Origin: Roseateles sp. XES5
GTDB lineage: Bacteria; Pseudomonadota; Alphaproteobacteria; Rhizobiales; Rhizobiaceae
Length of the DNA: 64,000 bases
NCBI RefSeq assembly: GCF_020535545.1
Contig: NZ_CP084754.1
Location: forward strand, 248,001-312,000
Reading direction: 5' to 3'
Made by a program: the position numbers and the translations under genes. Shown here piece after piece: positions 9,487-20,917 of the stretch (position 1 is the first letter of the stretch; every line of letters begins with the position of its first letter). The notes under the pieces are model-generated. The model made no database searches. It worked only from the letters and a program-made list of their open reading frames with translations, and was not told the DNA's origin.

Positions 9487-10134
9487 TCAGCGAAGGGCAG
9501 CCTTTCCCTCGAGCATCCGCGCATATTGAGTCAGCGGATAGCACAGCAGGAAAAAGATAACCGCGACAAGGCCATAGACCTTGAACGGTTCGAAGGTGGC
9601 GTTGTTGATCGCGTTCGCCGTCTTCAGCAGCTCCTCGAAGCCGAGAATGGAAGCGAGCGCCGTGCTCTTGATGAGCTGCACCAGGAAGCCGACGACGGGC
9701 GCGCGCGTGATGCGGAAGGCCTGCGGCAGGATGACGAGGCGCAGTTCCTGCAACCGGTGCAGGCCGAGGCTCGATGCGGCCTCCGATTGCCCGCGCGGCA
9801 GCGCTTCGACCCCGGCGCGCCAGATTTCGGCAAGATAGGCGCTGGCATAGAAGGTGAGCCCGAAGACGGCCGCCGTCCACGGCTCGATGCGCAGGCCCAG
9901 CACCGGCGCGCCGAAGAAGATCAGGAAGAGCTGCAGCAGCAGCGGCGTGCCCTGGAAGAGCGCGATATAGCCCGCGCCGAACCGCCGCGCCCAGGACGCC
10001 TTGGAAATGCGCGCGAACAGGATCGCGACCCCCACGGCCGCCCCGCCGGCGAAAGCCGCCGCCGACAGCAGCACCGTCCAGCGCGTGGCGAACAGCAGGT
10101 TGCGCAGGATATCCCAGAAGGTGAACTCGATCAT
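9487..10134 (-). CDS. Amino-acid ABC importer permease (HisM/GlnP type)
   Basis: A 215-aa inner-membrane permease of the polar amino-acid type, with five or so hydrophobic segments. The family EAA loop reads EAASSLGLHRLQELRLVILPQAF, and SAYLAEIWRAGVEALPRGQ lies before it. It overlaps the stop of the upstream permease by 4 bp, so the two are translationally coupled and expected to form a heterodimer. Confidence 0.93.
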   Translation of the reverse strand: MIEFTFWDILRNLLFATRWTVLLSAAAFAGGAAVGVAILFARISKASWARRFGAGYIALFQGTPLLLQLFLIFFGAPVLGLRIEPWTAAVFGLTFYASAYLAEIWRAGVEALPRGQSEAASSLGLHRLQELRLVILPQAFRITRAPVVGFLVQLIKSTALASILGFEELLKTANAINNATFEPFKVYGLVAVIFFLLCYPLTQYARMLEGKAALR

Positions 10135-10799
10135 TTTACGCCGGCTCCCAGCACGCGCCGTCCGAACAGGATCATTCCACGGCGAACCGCGGCCGACAAA
10201 GCGAGATAGATGAAGGTCACGACCAGATAGGTCTCGAAGGAGCGGAACGTGCGCGCCTGGAGCAGATCGGCCTCCTGGGCGAGTTCCCGCACCGAAATCT
10301 GCGAGACGACGGCCGATTCCAGCATCATGATGATGATCTGGCTGGTCAGCGCGGGATAGATGATGGCCAGCGCCTGCGGCAGGACGACCTTGAGGAAGGC
10401 GAGCCGGGGTCGCATGCCGAGCGCCGTCGCCGCCTCCCTCTGCCCCTTCGGCACCGCATCGAGACCCGCGCCGACCACTTCGATCGTATAGGCGGCCATG
10501 TTGAGGGTCATGGCGAGGATCGCCGCGACCATCGGATCCAGTCGCACGCCAATGCTCGGCAGCCCGAAGAAGATGAAGAAGAGCTGCACGAGGAAGGGCG
10601 TGTTGCGGATGATTTCCACATAGGCGCCCACCAGCTTGCGCAGCCAGAGATAGCGTCCCCGGCGCGCGGCGGCGCCGAGAATGCTGATCGTCAGGCCGAA
10701 GACCGTGGTGCAGGCAATGAGCAGCAGCGTCATCGCCGCACCCGAAGCCAAGGCCCCGAGGCTCCCCCAGAGCCAGGTGAAATCCAGAGCGTATTTCAT
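10131..10799 (-). CDS. Amino-acid ABC importer permease (HisQ/GlnP type)
   Basis: A 222-aa permease of the same family as the downstream one. The EAA loop is EAATALGMRPRLAFLKVVLPQAL, and the conserved NTPFLVQLFFIFFGLP segment lies near residue 65. It is the first permease gene after the binding-protein gene (38-bp gap) and overlaps the next by 4 bp. Confidence 0.93.
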   Translation of the reverse strand: MKYALDFTWLWGSLGALASGAAMTLLLIACTTVFGLTISILGAAARRGRYLWLRKLVGAYVEIIRNTPFLVQLFFIFFGLPSIGVRLDPMVAAILAMTLNMAAYTIEVVGAGLDAVPKGQREAATALGMRPRLAFLKVVLPQALAIIYPALTSQIIIMMLESAVVSQISVRELAQEADLLQARTFRSFETYLVVTFIYLALSAAVRRGMILFGRRVLGAGVK

Positions 10800-10837
10800 G
10801 GCGCGCCCCTCAAAGCCGATACGTGCGAAAGGTCGCG

Positions 10838-11635
10838 TCAGTCCTTCAGGTTATCGGGATTGAGCGGCGTCTTGAGCCATTCCTTGGAGCTCGTATCGAG
10901 CGTGCCGTCGCTCACCATCTTGGCGATGGCTTCGTCGACCGCCTTTTTCAGCCCCTCCTCGCCCTTGCGCACGGCAATGTGCGACGGCGAGGTCAGAAGC
11001 TGGAACTTCTGCTCGGGCTTCAACTGGTCCTGACGGGCGAGCACCTGCGCGCCGACGTCGTTGCCGACGACCATCAACTGGGTCTGGCCGGAAATGAAGG
11101 CCTGGATCACCGCATTGTAGTTCTCGAAGCGCTGGATCGTGGCCGAAGCGGGGGCCGCCTCGGTCAGCGAGGTATCCTCGAGCGTGCCGCGGTTGACGGC
11201 GATCGTCTTGTCGGCGAGGTCTTCCTTGCCGGCGACCTTCAGGTCGGCCGGGCCGATGACGGCGATGTAGTAAGGCGCATAAGCCGCGGCAAAATCGATC
11301 GCTTCCGCCCGCTCCTTGGAGTAGCCGACGCTCATCAGGATATCGACGCGGTCGTCGTTGAGATAGGCGATGCGGTTCTGGCCGGTGATCCCCACCAGGT
11401 TGAGCTTCACGCCGAGCGCATCGGCGATCTTCTGCGCGACATCGACATCGTAGCCCTTGATGCTCATGTCGGCGCTGGCGGAGGAAAACGGCGGGAAGTC
11501 GGAGAAGATACCGACATCGATCGTTCCTCCGCTCTTGATGTCCTCGAGCGCATCCGCCGAGGCAGCGCCGGCGAAGACACCGACGGCGGCAACCGCAATG
11601 GCGAGCACGGATGTCAGCTTGCGTGTGATTTTCAT
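10838..11635 (-). CDS. Periplasmic polar amino-acid-binding protein
   Basis: A 265-aa solute-binding protein of family 3. ATG 11635 has GGAGGAAG upstream and opens a clear signal peptide (KITRKLTSVLAIAVAAVGVFAGAASA) cut near residue 28. The mature part has the family signature GYDVDVAQKIADALGV and a central NRGTLEDTSLTEAAP ligand-site region. It captures substrate for the permeases and ATPase downstream. The pairing with an AruI-like enzyme suggests arginine or another basic amino acid. That specificity is inference only. Confidence 0.92.
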   Translation of the reverse strand: MKITRKLTSVLAIAVAAVGVFAGAASADALEDIKSGGTIDVGIFSDFPPFSSASADMSIKGYDVDVAQKIADALGVKLNLVGITGQNRIAYLNDDRVDILMSVGYSKERAEAIDFAAAYAPYYIAVIGPADLKVAGKEDLADKTIAVNRGTLEDTSLTEAAPASATIQRFENYNAVIQAFISGQTQLMVVGNDVGAQVLARQDQLKPEQKFQLLTSPSHIAVRKGEEGLKKAVDEAIAKMVSDGTLDTSSKEWLKTPLNPDNLKD

Positions 11636-11858
11636 GATCTTCCTCCCTTTGAGCCCTCCCGCCGTGCCCGCAGGCCCGGTCGGCGCAGGAACGCGCCCTC
11701 CCCGGCGTCGTTCTGTGGCTTGTATCATTGGCAGCGAATGCAAGGCGCGGAAGCCCGAAAATTCGGAGGCGTATATAAGGAAACGTGATAGCCGGATGCG
11801 GGCGCCCCAGGCGCGGTCCGCTCCCGGATCATCCGGAGCAGCGGGGTGGCGCAACGCT

Positions 11859-12716
11859 CTAGGCGGGCAGCATCGCGGCATGCCGCGCAATGAAGTCAAC
11901 GAGATAGCGGGCGCCCTCCGCCATGTCCGGTTGATTGTAGAGGCCGATCTCGATGCGCACCGGGCCGGGCAGGTCCGAGGATTTGTCCAGCGTTCGACAC
12001 CCTTCCGGCTGCGTGTTGGCGATCATCGGCGCGATGCCGATGCCGACACGCACCGCCGTCGCCACGGCGACGAGCGTGGAGGCGACGCAGGCCGTCTTCC
12101 ACTTGATGCCCCGTTGCGACAGGGCGCCCGTCACCGGGATCGTCCAGGGACACCCTTCCTCGAACATGATGATGGGCAGCGGCTTTTCCGCATCGACGAC
12201 GAAATCGGACCGGACCGTCCACATCATGTATTCGGTCCAGACCAAAGCCGGTTTTCGCGGCAGACAGTTCACGTCGCACACCGCCAGATCGAGCACGCCG
12301 TCATCGAAAAGCGCGGCAAGCCGCCGGTTGGGCTCGATGATGATGTCGATCTCGATGTCGGGGTTCTGGTCGCGGAAATTGCGCAGGATCTGGATGAGGT
12401 GGCCGGCCGCGAAATCTTCCACCACGCCGAGGCGGATGCGGTCCCGGATGATTTTTCCGCTCAGCCTCTTGCCGGCTTCGTCACCGAGCCGAACGATCTC
12501 GCGGGCATAGGGCAGCATGATCTGCCCCTGGGCGGTCAGTGAAAGCCCCTTCTGCGAGCGCGAGAACAGCCGGACGCCGACGAGGTCCTCCAGCTTGCGA
12601 AGCTGCATGCTGACGGCCGCCTGTGTCCGGTTGAGCGACGCCGCGGCTCCGCTGACCGTCCCGATCTCGGCAACGGCGAGGAAGGCTCTCAGCAGATAGG
12701 AGTCGACATCAAGCAT
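11859..12716 (-). CDS. LysR family transcriptional regulator
   Basis: A 285-aa LysR-type regulator. The N-terminal HTH is near residues 5-62 (LRAFLAVAEIGTVSGAAASLNRTQAAVSMQLRKLE), followed by a PBP2-like effector domain ending near residue 275. It lies upstream of the amino-acid transporter operon in the same direction, with 223 bp between, and back-to-back with the AmiC leader on the other side. Its target could be either, but the transporter is more likely because the AmiC/AmiR locus has its own control. Confidence 0.92.
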   Translation of the reverse strand: MLDVDSYLLRAFLAVAEIGTVSGAAASLNRTQAAVSMQLRKLEDLVGVRLFSRSQKGLSLTAQGQIMLPYAREIVRLGDEAGKRLSGKIIRDRIRLGVVEDFAAGHLIQILRNFRDQNPDIEIDIIIEPNRRLAALFDDGVLDLAVCDVNCLPRKPALVWTEYMMWTVRSDFVVDAEKPLPIIMFEEGCPWTIPVTGALSQRGIKWKTACVASTLVAVATAVRVGIGIAPMIANTQPEGCRTLDKSSDLPGPVRIEIGLYNQPDMAEGARYLVDFIARHAAMLPA

Positions 12717-12896
12717 TCAAACTCGTCAGGATCGATCGCGGTTGGCCACACTGCGCCTTTGCGCAGCAAATCGAAGATCGCACCACCCTAGCAAATACGC
12801 AGCCGCGAATGGAGAGAAATCCGACCACGGCCGCCACGCGTCGAGAGCCCGGCCCTCGCCATCGCCCATCCCGCTTCCCGCCCGCATGCGGGATGC

Positions 12897-12925
12897 TTGA
12901 CAAAGGTGGAGCGTCCGTATTTCAA
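12897..12925 (+). promoter_or_regulatory. Candidate sigma70 promoter of the amiCR-transport operon
   Basis: The 336-bp stretch between the lysR gene and amiC holds a perfect -35 hexamer TTGACA at 12897-12902. A weak -10 (TATTTCAAT region, 12918-12926) follows at roughly normal spacing. It would give a transcript with a leader of about 120 nt before the amiC ATG, long enough to carry the terminator at 12995. A GC palindrome CCGCATGCGG precedes the -35. Confidence 0.45.
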
Positions 12926-12984
12926 TCGCTTTCAACTCCTGGGCCGACTTCGCCCGGCGTTCTCACATGACTTTGTTTGTCGAA

Positions 12985-12998
12985 GGGCAATAGCGCCC
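12985..12998 (+). promoter_or_regulatory. Candidate antiterminator hairpin (possible AmiR target)
   Basis: GGGC-AATAGC-GCCC forms a 4-bp stem with a six-base loop that starts with A. Its 3' arm (12995-12998) is the first four bases of the terminator stem, so hairpin and terminator exclude each other. ANTAR proteins bind paired hexaloop hairpins, usually with A1 and G4; here G is at position 5, so the match is incomplete. An upstream weak hairpin (GGGC...GCCC around 12941-12955) could be the partner. Confidence 0.35.
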
Positions 12999-13038
12999 AC
13001 AGCGGCCCGGTCTCCGGGGCTTTCCGCTGTGGGCTTTT
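12995..13038 (+). terminator. Intrinsic terminator in the leader of the amiC operon
   Basis: GCCCACAGCGG (12995-13005) pairs perfectly with CCGCTGTGGGC (13024-13034). Inside it, CCCGG (13006-13010) pairs with CCGGG (13014-13018). TTTT follows at once. It lies between the promoter candidate and the amiC start and faces the operon, so it should block expression unless antiterminated. The AmiR-like ANTAR protein encoded two genes on is the natural antiterminator. Confidence 0.85.
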
Positions 13039-13052
13039 CGTATTGGTGGCTG

Positions 13053-14189
13053 ATGCAGGAAAGCGTGAAGATCGGCATCCTCTATTCGACCTCCGGCCCC
13101 TATGGGGCGATGGGGCGGGATGCACGTGCGGGGGCCGAATTCGCCTTTCACGACTACCGCGCCCGCGGCGGCCTGCAGATCGAGCCGGTCTTCTTCGATC
13201 CGCGCGCGGACCTTGCTGCCTATCTGGAGGGCGCGCGCAGCCTCATCCGCGACCATGGCTGCCGGCACATCATCGGCACCATCACCTCCTCGGCGCGCAA
13301 GGAGGTCATTCCGCTCGTCGAGAAACATGACGGGCTGCTGTGGTACATGTGCCCCTATGAAGGTTTCGAGGCAAACGAGAACGTCATCTATATCGGCGGC
13401 TGCCCCAACCAGCACCTGATCCCGCTTTTCGACTACCTTCTGCCCCGCCACGGCGCGCGGCCCTATCTCGTCGGCGCCAACTATGTCTGGGGCTGGGAGA
13501 TGAACCGGCTGGCGCGCGAACTCATCCACAATGCCGGCGGCACGGTGCTCGGCGAACGCTACCTGCCGCTGGAGGAGACCGCCGTCGAGCGCATCGTCGC
13601 CGACATCGCGGACAAGCGGCCGAGCTTCGTGCTGAACAATCTCGTCGGGCCGTCGAGCTACGCCTTCCTTGCTGCGATGCGTCAACTCGGCGAGAGCGAC
13701 CCCGCCTTCCTGCCGGAAAACTGCCCGGTTGCGAGCTGCGACCTGCAGGAATGCGAACTCGGCGATATCGGCGAGGGTGCTGCCCTCGGCCAGCTCTGCG
13801 CCGCCTCCTATTTCGACACGCTCGACACGCCGGACAACCACGCCTTCAAGGCGCGGCTTGCGGCATGGAGCGGCGGCGAGCGCATCGTCTCCAGCCTCTT
13901 CGCCAGCGCTTATACCGCGGTCAGCCTCTGCATCGCCTCGATCGAGGCGGCCGGTTCGGACGCGCCGGAGCGCGTGCGCGGCGAGGTTTTGGCGCGCGAC
14001 TGGCCATCGCTCTTCGGCGCCATGCGGGTGGATGCGGCGACCAACCATGCCGCGCTTCCCTTCCTGCTCGGCCGCATCAACGACCGCTGCGGCTTCGATG
14101 TCATCGCCTCTGCGCCCGCGCTGGCCGCAGACCCCTATCTGACCGGCGCCGCAATCCGGCCCGCGCCGCGTCTGAGGGTCGTGTCATGA
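13053..14189 (+). CDS. amiC: AmiC-like amide-sensing / substrate-binding protein, no signal peptide
   Basis: A 378-aa Peripla_BP_5/6-fold protein like Pseudomonas AmiC, the cytoplasmic amide sensor that holds AmiR inactive until an amide binds. ATG 13053 is chosen because homology starts at once (VKIGILYSTSGPYGAMGRDA) and there is no signal peptide, as expected of a cytosolic sensor. Further family blocks are GTITSSARKEVIPLVEKHDGLLWY, the YEGFEANENVIYIGG stretch and GANYVWGWEMNRLARE. The stop overlaps the amiR start (ATGA). It is related to urea-binding UrtA, but the AmiR partner favours the sensor role. Confidence 0.85.
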   Translation: MQESVKIGILYSTSGPYGAMGRDARAGAEFAFHDYRARGGLQIEPVFFDPRADLAAYLEGARSLIRDHGCRHIIGTITSSARKEVIPLVEKHDGLLWYMCPYEGFEANENVIYIGGCPNQHLIPLFDYLLPRHGARPYLVGANYVWGWEMNRLARELIHNAGGTVLGERYLPLEETAVERIVADIADKRPSFVLNNLVGPSSYAFLAAMRQLGESDPAFLPENCPVASCDLQECELGDIGEGAALGQLCAASYFDTLDTPDNHAFKARLAAWSGGERIVSSLFASAYTAVSLCIASIEAAGSDAPERVRGEVLARDWPSLFGAMRVDAATNHAALPFLLGRINDRCGFDVIASAPALAADPYLTGAAIRPAPRLRVVS

Positions 14190-14770
14190 CGACGAGGACC
14201 CCGAATTTCACCGGCTGGCGCGCGGTCGTCCTCAGCGAAGAGGACGGCAACACGGATCGCCTACGCCGCCAGCTCGGCCTGCTCGGCATTTCGGTTTCCC
14301 TTCAGTGGACGCCGCTTGCCGCCACCGACCTGCCCGATCTCGTGCTGATCGATGCCGACCGGGGCTGGGACGAACTCCTGCCCTTTTCCGATGCGGCGCC
14401 GGCCTGCCCGGTCGTCGCGCTGCTCGGCTCGGAAGCGCCGGGCCGCATCTCCTTTGCGCTGCGCCACGGCGCCGGCGCGATCATCCCGAAGCCGGTCGCC
14501 GCCTCCGCCGTCTATCCCGCGCTGGTGCTCGCCGTCTCGATCCATGCGGAACGGGTGGAAGCGCGTCGCCGTATCGCCCACCTCGAGGAGCGGCTGAAGC
14601 TGCGGCCGCTCGTCTTTGCCGCGGTCACGCGCCTTGCCGGCGAGCGGCATGTCGACGAGGAACGCGCCTATGCGATCCTGCGTGACTGCGCCATGCGCCG
14701 CCGCATGCCCATCGAACAGCTTGCCGCCTTTTTCCTCGGCGGCTCCGAAACCCTGCGCGAGGTCGGTTGA
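14186..14770 (+). CDS. amiR: AmiR/NasT-type ANTAR antiterminator
   Basis: A 194-aa protein with a degenerate receiver domain (about 10-125; PDLVLIDADRG in place of a phosphorylatable pocket), a coiled-coil helix (AERVEARRRIAHLEERLKLR) and a C-terminal ANTAR RNA-binding domain (about 130-190; VDEERAYAILRDCAMRRRMPIEQLAAF). It should bind the leader RNA and prevent termination at 12995-13038 when AmiC releases it. The gene overlaps amiC by 4 bp, and its stop overlaps the next permease start by one base (TGATG). That fits tight stoichiometric expression. Confidence 0.9.
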   Translation: MTTRTPNFTGWRAVVLSEEDGNTDRLRRQLGLLGISVSLQWTPLAATDLPDLVLIDADRGWDELLPFSDAAPACPVVALLGSEAPGRISFALRHGAGAIIPKPVAASAVYPALVLAVSIHAERVEARRRIAHLEERLKLRPLVFAAVTRLAGERHVDEERAYAILRDCAMRRRMPIEQLAAFFLGGSETLREVG

Positions 14771-15617
14771 TGCGGGTGCTGAAGGAATTGTGCCGCCAGC
14801 CCGCCGCGGTTTTCGGTCTCGTCATCGTTCTTGCCGTCGTCGTCGCGGCCATCGCCGCGCCGTGGCTGGCGCCCTATGCGCCCGACAACCAGATGTTCGA
14901 CGGCCTGACGCTGGAGGGCGCGCCCATGCCGCCCGGCGAGCAGTTCGTGCTCGGCACGGACACGCTCGGCCGCGACCTGCTTTCGCGCCTGCTCTACGGC
15001 GCCCGCACCTCGCTGATCATCGGCCTCGTCGCCAACGGTATCGCGGTCGCCATCGGCCTCTTCGTCGGGGTCACCGCGGGTTACATGCGCGGCTGGGTCG
15101 GCGGCCTCCTGATGCGCTTCACCGACCTGATGATGGCTTTTCCGGCACTGCTGCTCGCCATCGTGCTTGCCGCCATCCTCAAACCCAGCCTCTGGATCGT
15201 CGCCATGGTGATCGCACTGGTCAACTGGGTGCAGGTGGCCCGCATCGTCTATACGGAGACGCGCGGACTGGTGGAGCGGGACTTCATCATGGCGGAACGG
15301 GCGCTCGGCGCCGGCAATGCCCGCATCGTGCTGTTGCACGTGCTGCCGCATCTCGTGCCCACCGCCATCGTCTGGGGCACGCTCGGCATCGCCACGACCG
15401 TGCTGCTGGAAGCCACGCTCTCCTTCCTCGGCATCGGCGTGCAACCGCCGGAACCCTCCTGGGGCAACATCATCTTCGAGAGCCAGAGCTATTTCCAGGC
15501 CGCCCCCTGGCTCGTCTTCTTCCCCGGCGCGGTCATTCTCCTGACGGCGCTCGCCTTCAACCTGGTGGGCGATGCGCTGCGCGACATCCTCGACCCGACG
15601 CAGCGGGGCCGCGGCTG

Positions 15618-15618
<1 letters not shown>
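14770..15618 (+). CDS. Dipeptide/amide-type ABC importer permease (DppC family)
   Basis: A 282-aa inner-membrane permease of the DppC/OppC class. The N-terminal extension domain carries the typical FVLGTDTLGRDLLSRLLYGARTSL. The EAA loop is MAERALGAGNARIVLLHVLPH, and the C-terminus has FLGIGVQPPEPSWGNII. The start ATG 14770 shares a base with the amiR stop. It forms a heterodimer with the next product. Confidence 0.93.
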
Positions 15619-16538
<920 letters not shown>

Positions 16539-16559
16539 AACCAAAAGGGGAACTTAAAA

Positions 16560-18176
16560 ATGTTCAATCGCTGGATTTTGACGACGACGACGGCGGCCGT
16601 GCTCGCCCTTTCTCCGCTGCTGGCCCATGCCGAAACGCCGGCCCAGGGCGGCGAAATCGTCGTCACCTACAAGGACGACATCACCACGCTCGATCCGCAT
16701 ATCGGCTATGACTGGGTGAACTGGTCGATGATCAAGAGCCTGTTCTCGCGTCTGATGGATTACGAGCCGGGTACCGCCACGCTCGTGCCCTCGCTTGCCG
16801 AAAGCTTCGAGGTCGCGCCCGACGGGCTCACCTATACGTTCAAGCTGCGCAAGGGTGTGAAGTTCACCAACGGCCGCGAGATCGTCGCAGCCGACGTGAA
16901 ATATTCCATCGAACGCGCCGTCAACCCGAAGACGCAGGGCCCCGGCGCCGGCTTCTTCGGCGCCATCAAGGGCTTCGACGACCTGACGGGCGGCAAGTCC
17001 GAACTGCTCTCGGGCATCGAGACGCCGGACGAGCAGACGGTCGTCTTCCACCTCTCGCGTCCCGACGCGACCTTCCTGCATGTCATGGCGATCAACTTCG
17101 CCTCCGTCGTGCCGAAGGAGGCCGTGGAGGCCGCAGCCGGCGATTTCGGCAAGAAGCCGGTCGGGTCGGGTTCGCTCGTCCTGAAGGACTGGACGATCGG
17201 CCAGAAGCTGGTCTTCGAGCGCAACCCCGACTACTTCGTGAAGGACGTGCCGCATGTCGACAAGGTGACGGTCGAGGTCGGCCAGGAACCGCTGGTGGCG
17301 CTGCTACGCCTGCAGAAGGGCGAGGTCGATATCGCCGGCGACGGCATTCCGCCGGCAAAGTTCCTCGAGATCAAGAACTCGCCCGAGGGCGCGGCGATGA
17401 TCGTCGACGGCGAGCAGCTGCACACCGGCTACATCACGCTCAACACCAAGGTGAAGCCCTTCGACGACGTGAAGGTGCGCCAGGCCGTCAACATGGCGAT
17501 CAACAAGGAGCGCATCACGCGCATCCTGAACGGCCGCGCAACCGCGGCAAACCAGATCCTGCCGCCGCTGATGCCGGGCTACGACAAGGCCTTCACCGGC
17601 TATGCCTATGACGTGGAGAAGGCCAAGGCGCTGCTGGCCGAGGCCGGCCATCCCGATGGCTTCGAGACGGTGCTCTATTCCACCAACACCGATCCGCAGC
17701 CGCGCATCGCCCAGGCGATCCAGCAGGATCTCGCCGCCATCGGCATCAAGGCCGAGGTTCGCGCGCTGGCGCAGGGCAACGTGATCGCCGCCGGCGGCAC
17801 GGAAGGCGAAGCACCGATGATCTGGTCCGGCGGCATGGGCTGGATCGCCGACTTCCCGGATCCGTCGAACTTCTACGGTCCGATCCTCGGCTGCTCCGGC
17901 GCCGTTTCCGGCGGCTGGAACTGGCCGTGGTACTGCAATGAGGCGATCGACAAGCGCGCCGGCGAGGCCGACGCCATGTCCGATCCGGCCAAGGCCGCGG
18001 AACGCCAGGCGGCCTGGGGCAAGATCTTCACCGACGTCATGGCGGATGCACCCTGGGTGCCCGTCATCAACGAGCGCCGCGTCGTTGCCAAGTCCCTGCG
18101 CATGGGCGGACCGGACAACATCTATATCGATCCGACCCGCGTCATCAATTACGACGCGATCTTCGTGAAGCCCTAA
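16560..18176 (+). CDS. Periplasmic solute-binding protein, family 5
   Basis: A 538-aa SBP_bac_5 protein. The signal peptide is near residues 1-24 (cleavage at AHAET). The family motifs are DITTLDPHIGYDW, LVPSLAESFEVAPDGLTYTFKLRKGVKF and the TDPQPRIAQAIQQDLAAIGI segment near residue 380. It delivers ligand to the permeases encoded upstream. Peptides, glycosides and amide-like compounds are all known ligands of the family. The acetamidase in the same operon points to an amide. Confidence 0.93.
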   Translation: MFNRWILTTTTAAVLALSPLLAHAETPAQGGEIVVTYKDDITTLDPHIGYDWVNWSMIKSLFSRLMDYEPGTATLVPSLAESFEVAPDGLTYTFKLRKGVKFTNGREIVAADVKYSIERAVNPKTQGPGAGFFGAIKGFDDLTGGKSELLSGIETPDEQTVVFHLSRPDATFLHVMAINFASVVPKEAVEAAAGDFGKKPVGSGSLVLKDWTIGQKLVFERNPDYFVKDVPHVDKVTVEVGQEPLVALLRLQKGEVDIAGDGIPPAKFLEIKNSPEGAAMIVDGEQLHTGYITLNTKVKPFDDVKVRQAVNMAINKERITRILNGRATAANQILPPLMPGYDKAFTGYAYDVEKAKALLAEAGHPDGFETVLYSTNTDPQPRIAQAIQQDLAAIGIKAEVRALAQGNVIAAGGTEGEAPMIWSGGMGWIADFPDPSNFYGPILGCSGAVSGGWNWPWYCNEAIDKRAGEADAMSDPAKAAERQAAWGKIFTDVMADAPWVPVINERRVVAKSLRMGGPDNIYIDPTRVINYDAIFVKP

Positions 18177-18194
18177 GCCCAAGCCCTTGATATC

Positions 18195-18220
18195 GCTCTC
18201 CCCGCCTCCGTGGGGAGAGC
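18195..18220 (+). repeat. Intercistronic 9-bp hairpin after the binding-protein gene
   Basis: GCTCTCCCC (18195-18203) pairs with GGGGAGAGC (18212-18220) over an 8-nt loop, with CTTTG after it. Such hairpins often stabilise the upstream binding-protein mRNA or partly attenuate downstream genes. The operon continues after it. Confidence 0.55.
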
Positions 18221-18250
18221 CTTTGAAAACACACGACCGGGAGCCTTTCC

Positions 18251-19191
18251 ATGTGCGTCGCCTGCACCCACACCATTCACCGCGCGCAGCATAATTTCGG
18301 CTGGAACCGCGATTTTCCGCCGGCGCTGACAGCCCGGCCCGGCGAGACCATTCTTTTCGAATGCCTCGATTCCTCCGGCGGCCAGCTCGGCAGGGATGCG
18401 ACGCTGGAAACGCTTGCGGCGCTCGACTTCGGCAAGGTGAACCCGGTCTCCGGCCCGGTCTATGTGGAAGGCGCGGAACCCGGCGACGCGCTGAAGGTGA
18501 CGATCCGCAAATTCCATCCGTCCGGCCATGGCTGGACGGCCAACATCCCCGGCTTCGGCCTGCTTGCCGACCAGTTCAAGGATCCGGCGCTGCACATCTG
18601 GTCCTACGACACGCAGTCGATGGCGCCGTCCGCCTTCGGCCCCGGCGGCCGTGTGCCGCTGAAGCCCTTTACTGGGACGATCGGCGTCGCGCCGGCCGAA
18701 CCCGGTCTTCATTCCGTCGTGCCGCCGCGCCGCGTCGGCGGAAACATGGATATCCGCGACCTCACGGCCGGCGTCACGCTCTACCTGCCCGTCGAGGTGG
18801 AGGGCGCGCTGTTCTCCGTCGGCGATACCCATGCCGCGCAGGGCGACGGCGAAGTCTGCGGCACGGCGATCGAAAGCCAGATGAATGTCGAACTCACGCT
18901 CGACCTCGTGAAGGGCGCCAATCTCCAGACGCCCCGCTTCACCACGACCGAGCCGGTGACGCGCCATCTCGATGGCGCCGGCTATGAAGTGACGACCGGC
19001 ATTGGCCCGGACCTGATGACCGGCGCGCGCGAGGCGCTGATGCGCATGATCGACCTTCTCGTCGCCGAACACGGCTACAGCCCCGTCGATGCCTACATGC
19101 TCTGCTCCGTCTGCGGCGATCTGCGGATCAGCGAGATCGTCGACATGCCGAACTGGGTCGTCTCCTTCTACTTCCCGAGGATCGTCTTCGC

Positions 19192-19195
<4 letters not shown>
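18251..19195 (+). CDS. Acetamidase/formamidase family protein
   Basis: A 314-aa FmdA/AmdA family amidohydrolase, which splits short amides such as formamide or acetamide to acid and ammonia. Family landmarks are HNFGWNRDFPPALTARPGE, RVGGNMDIRDL, the GDTHAAQGDGEVCGTAIE active-site strip near residue 195, and the C-terminal LCSVCGDLRISEIVDMPN. The length is near that of short family members. It sits inside an ABC transport operon and overlaps the ATPase gene by 4 bp, so uptake and hydrolysis are coupled. The AmiC/AmiR pair at the head of the operon is the likely inducer circuit. Confidence 0.9.
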
Positions 19196-20868
<1,673 letters not shown>

Positions 20869-20917
20869 GGCCTCGCCACCGCCGGTGGTCGATGCCGGCC
20901 CGGCAGCCCCTATGGCG

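Noticed and set aside
12881..12894. GC palindrome CCCGCATGCGGG before the amiC promoter as an operator
   Set aside because: Short and GC-rich with no spacer or second copy; could arise by chance.
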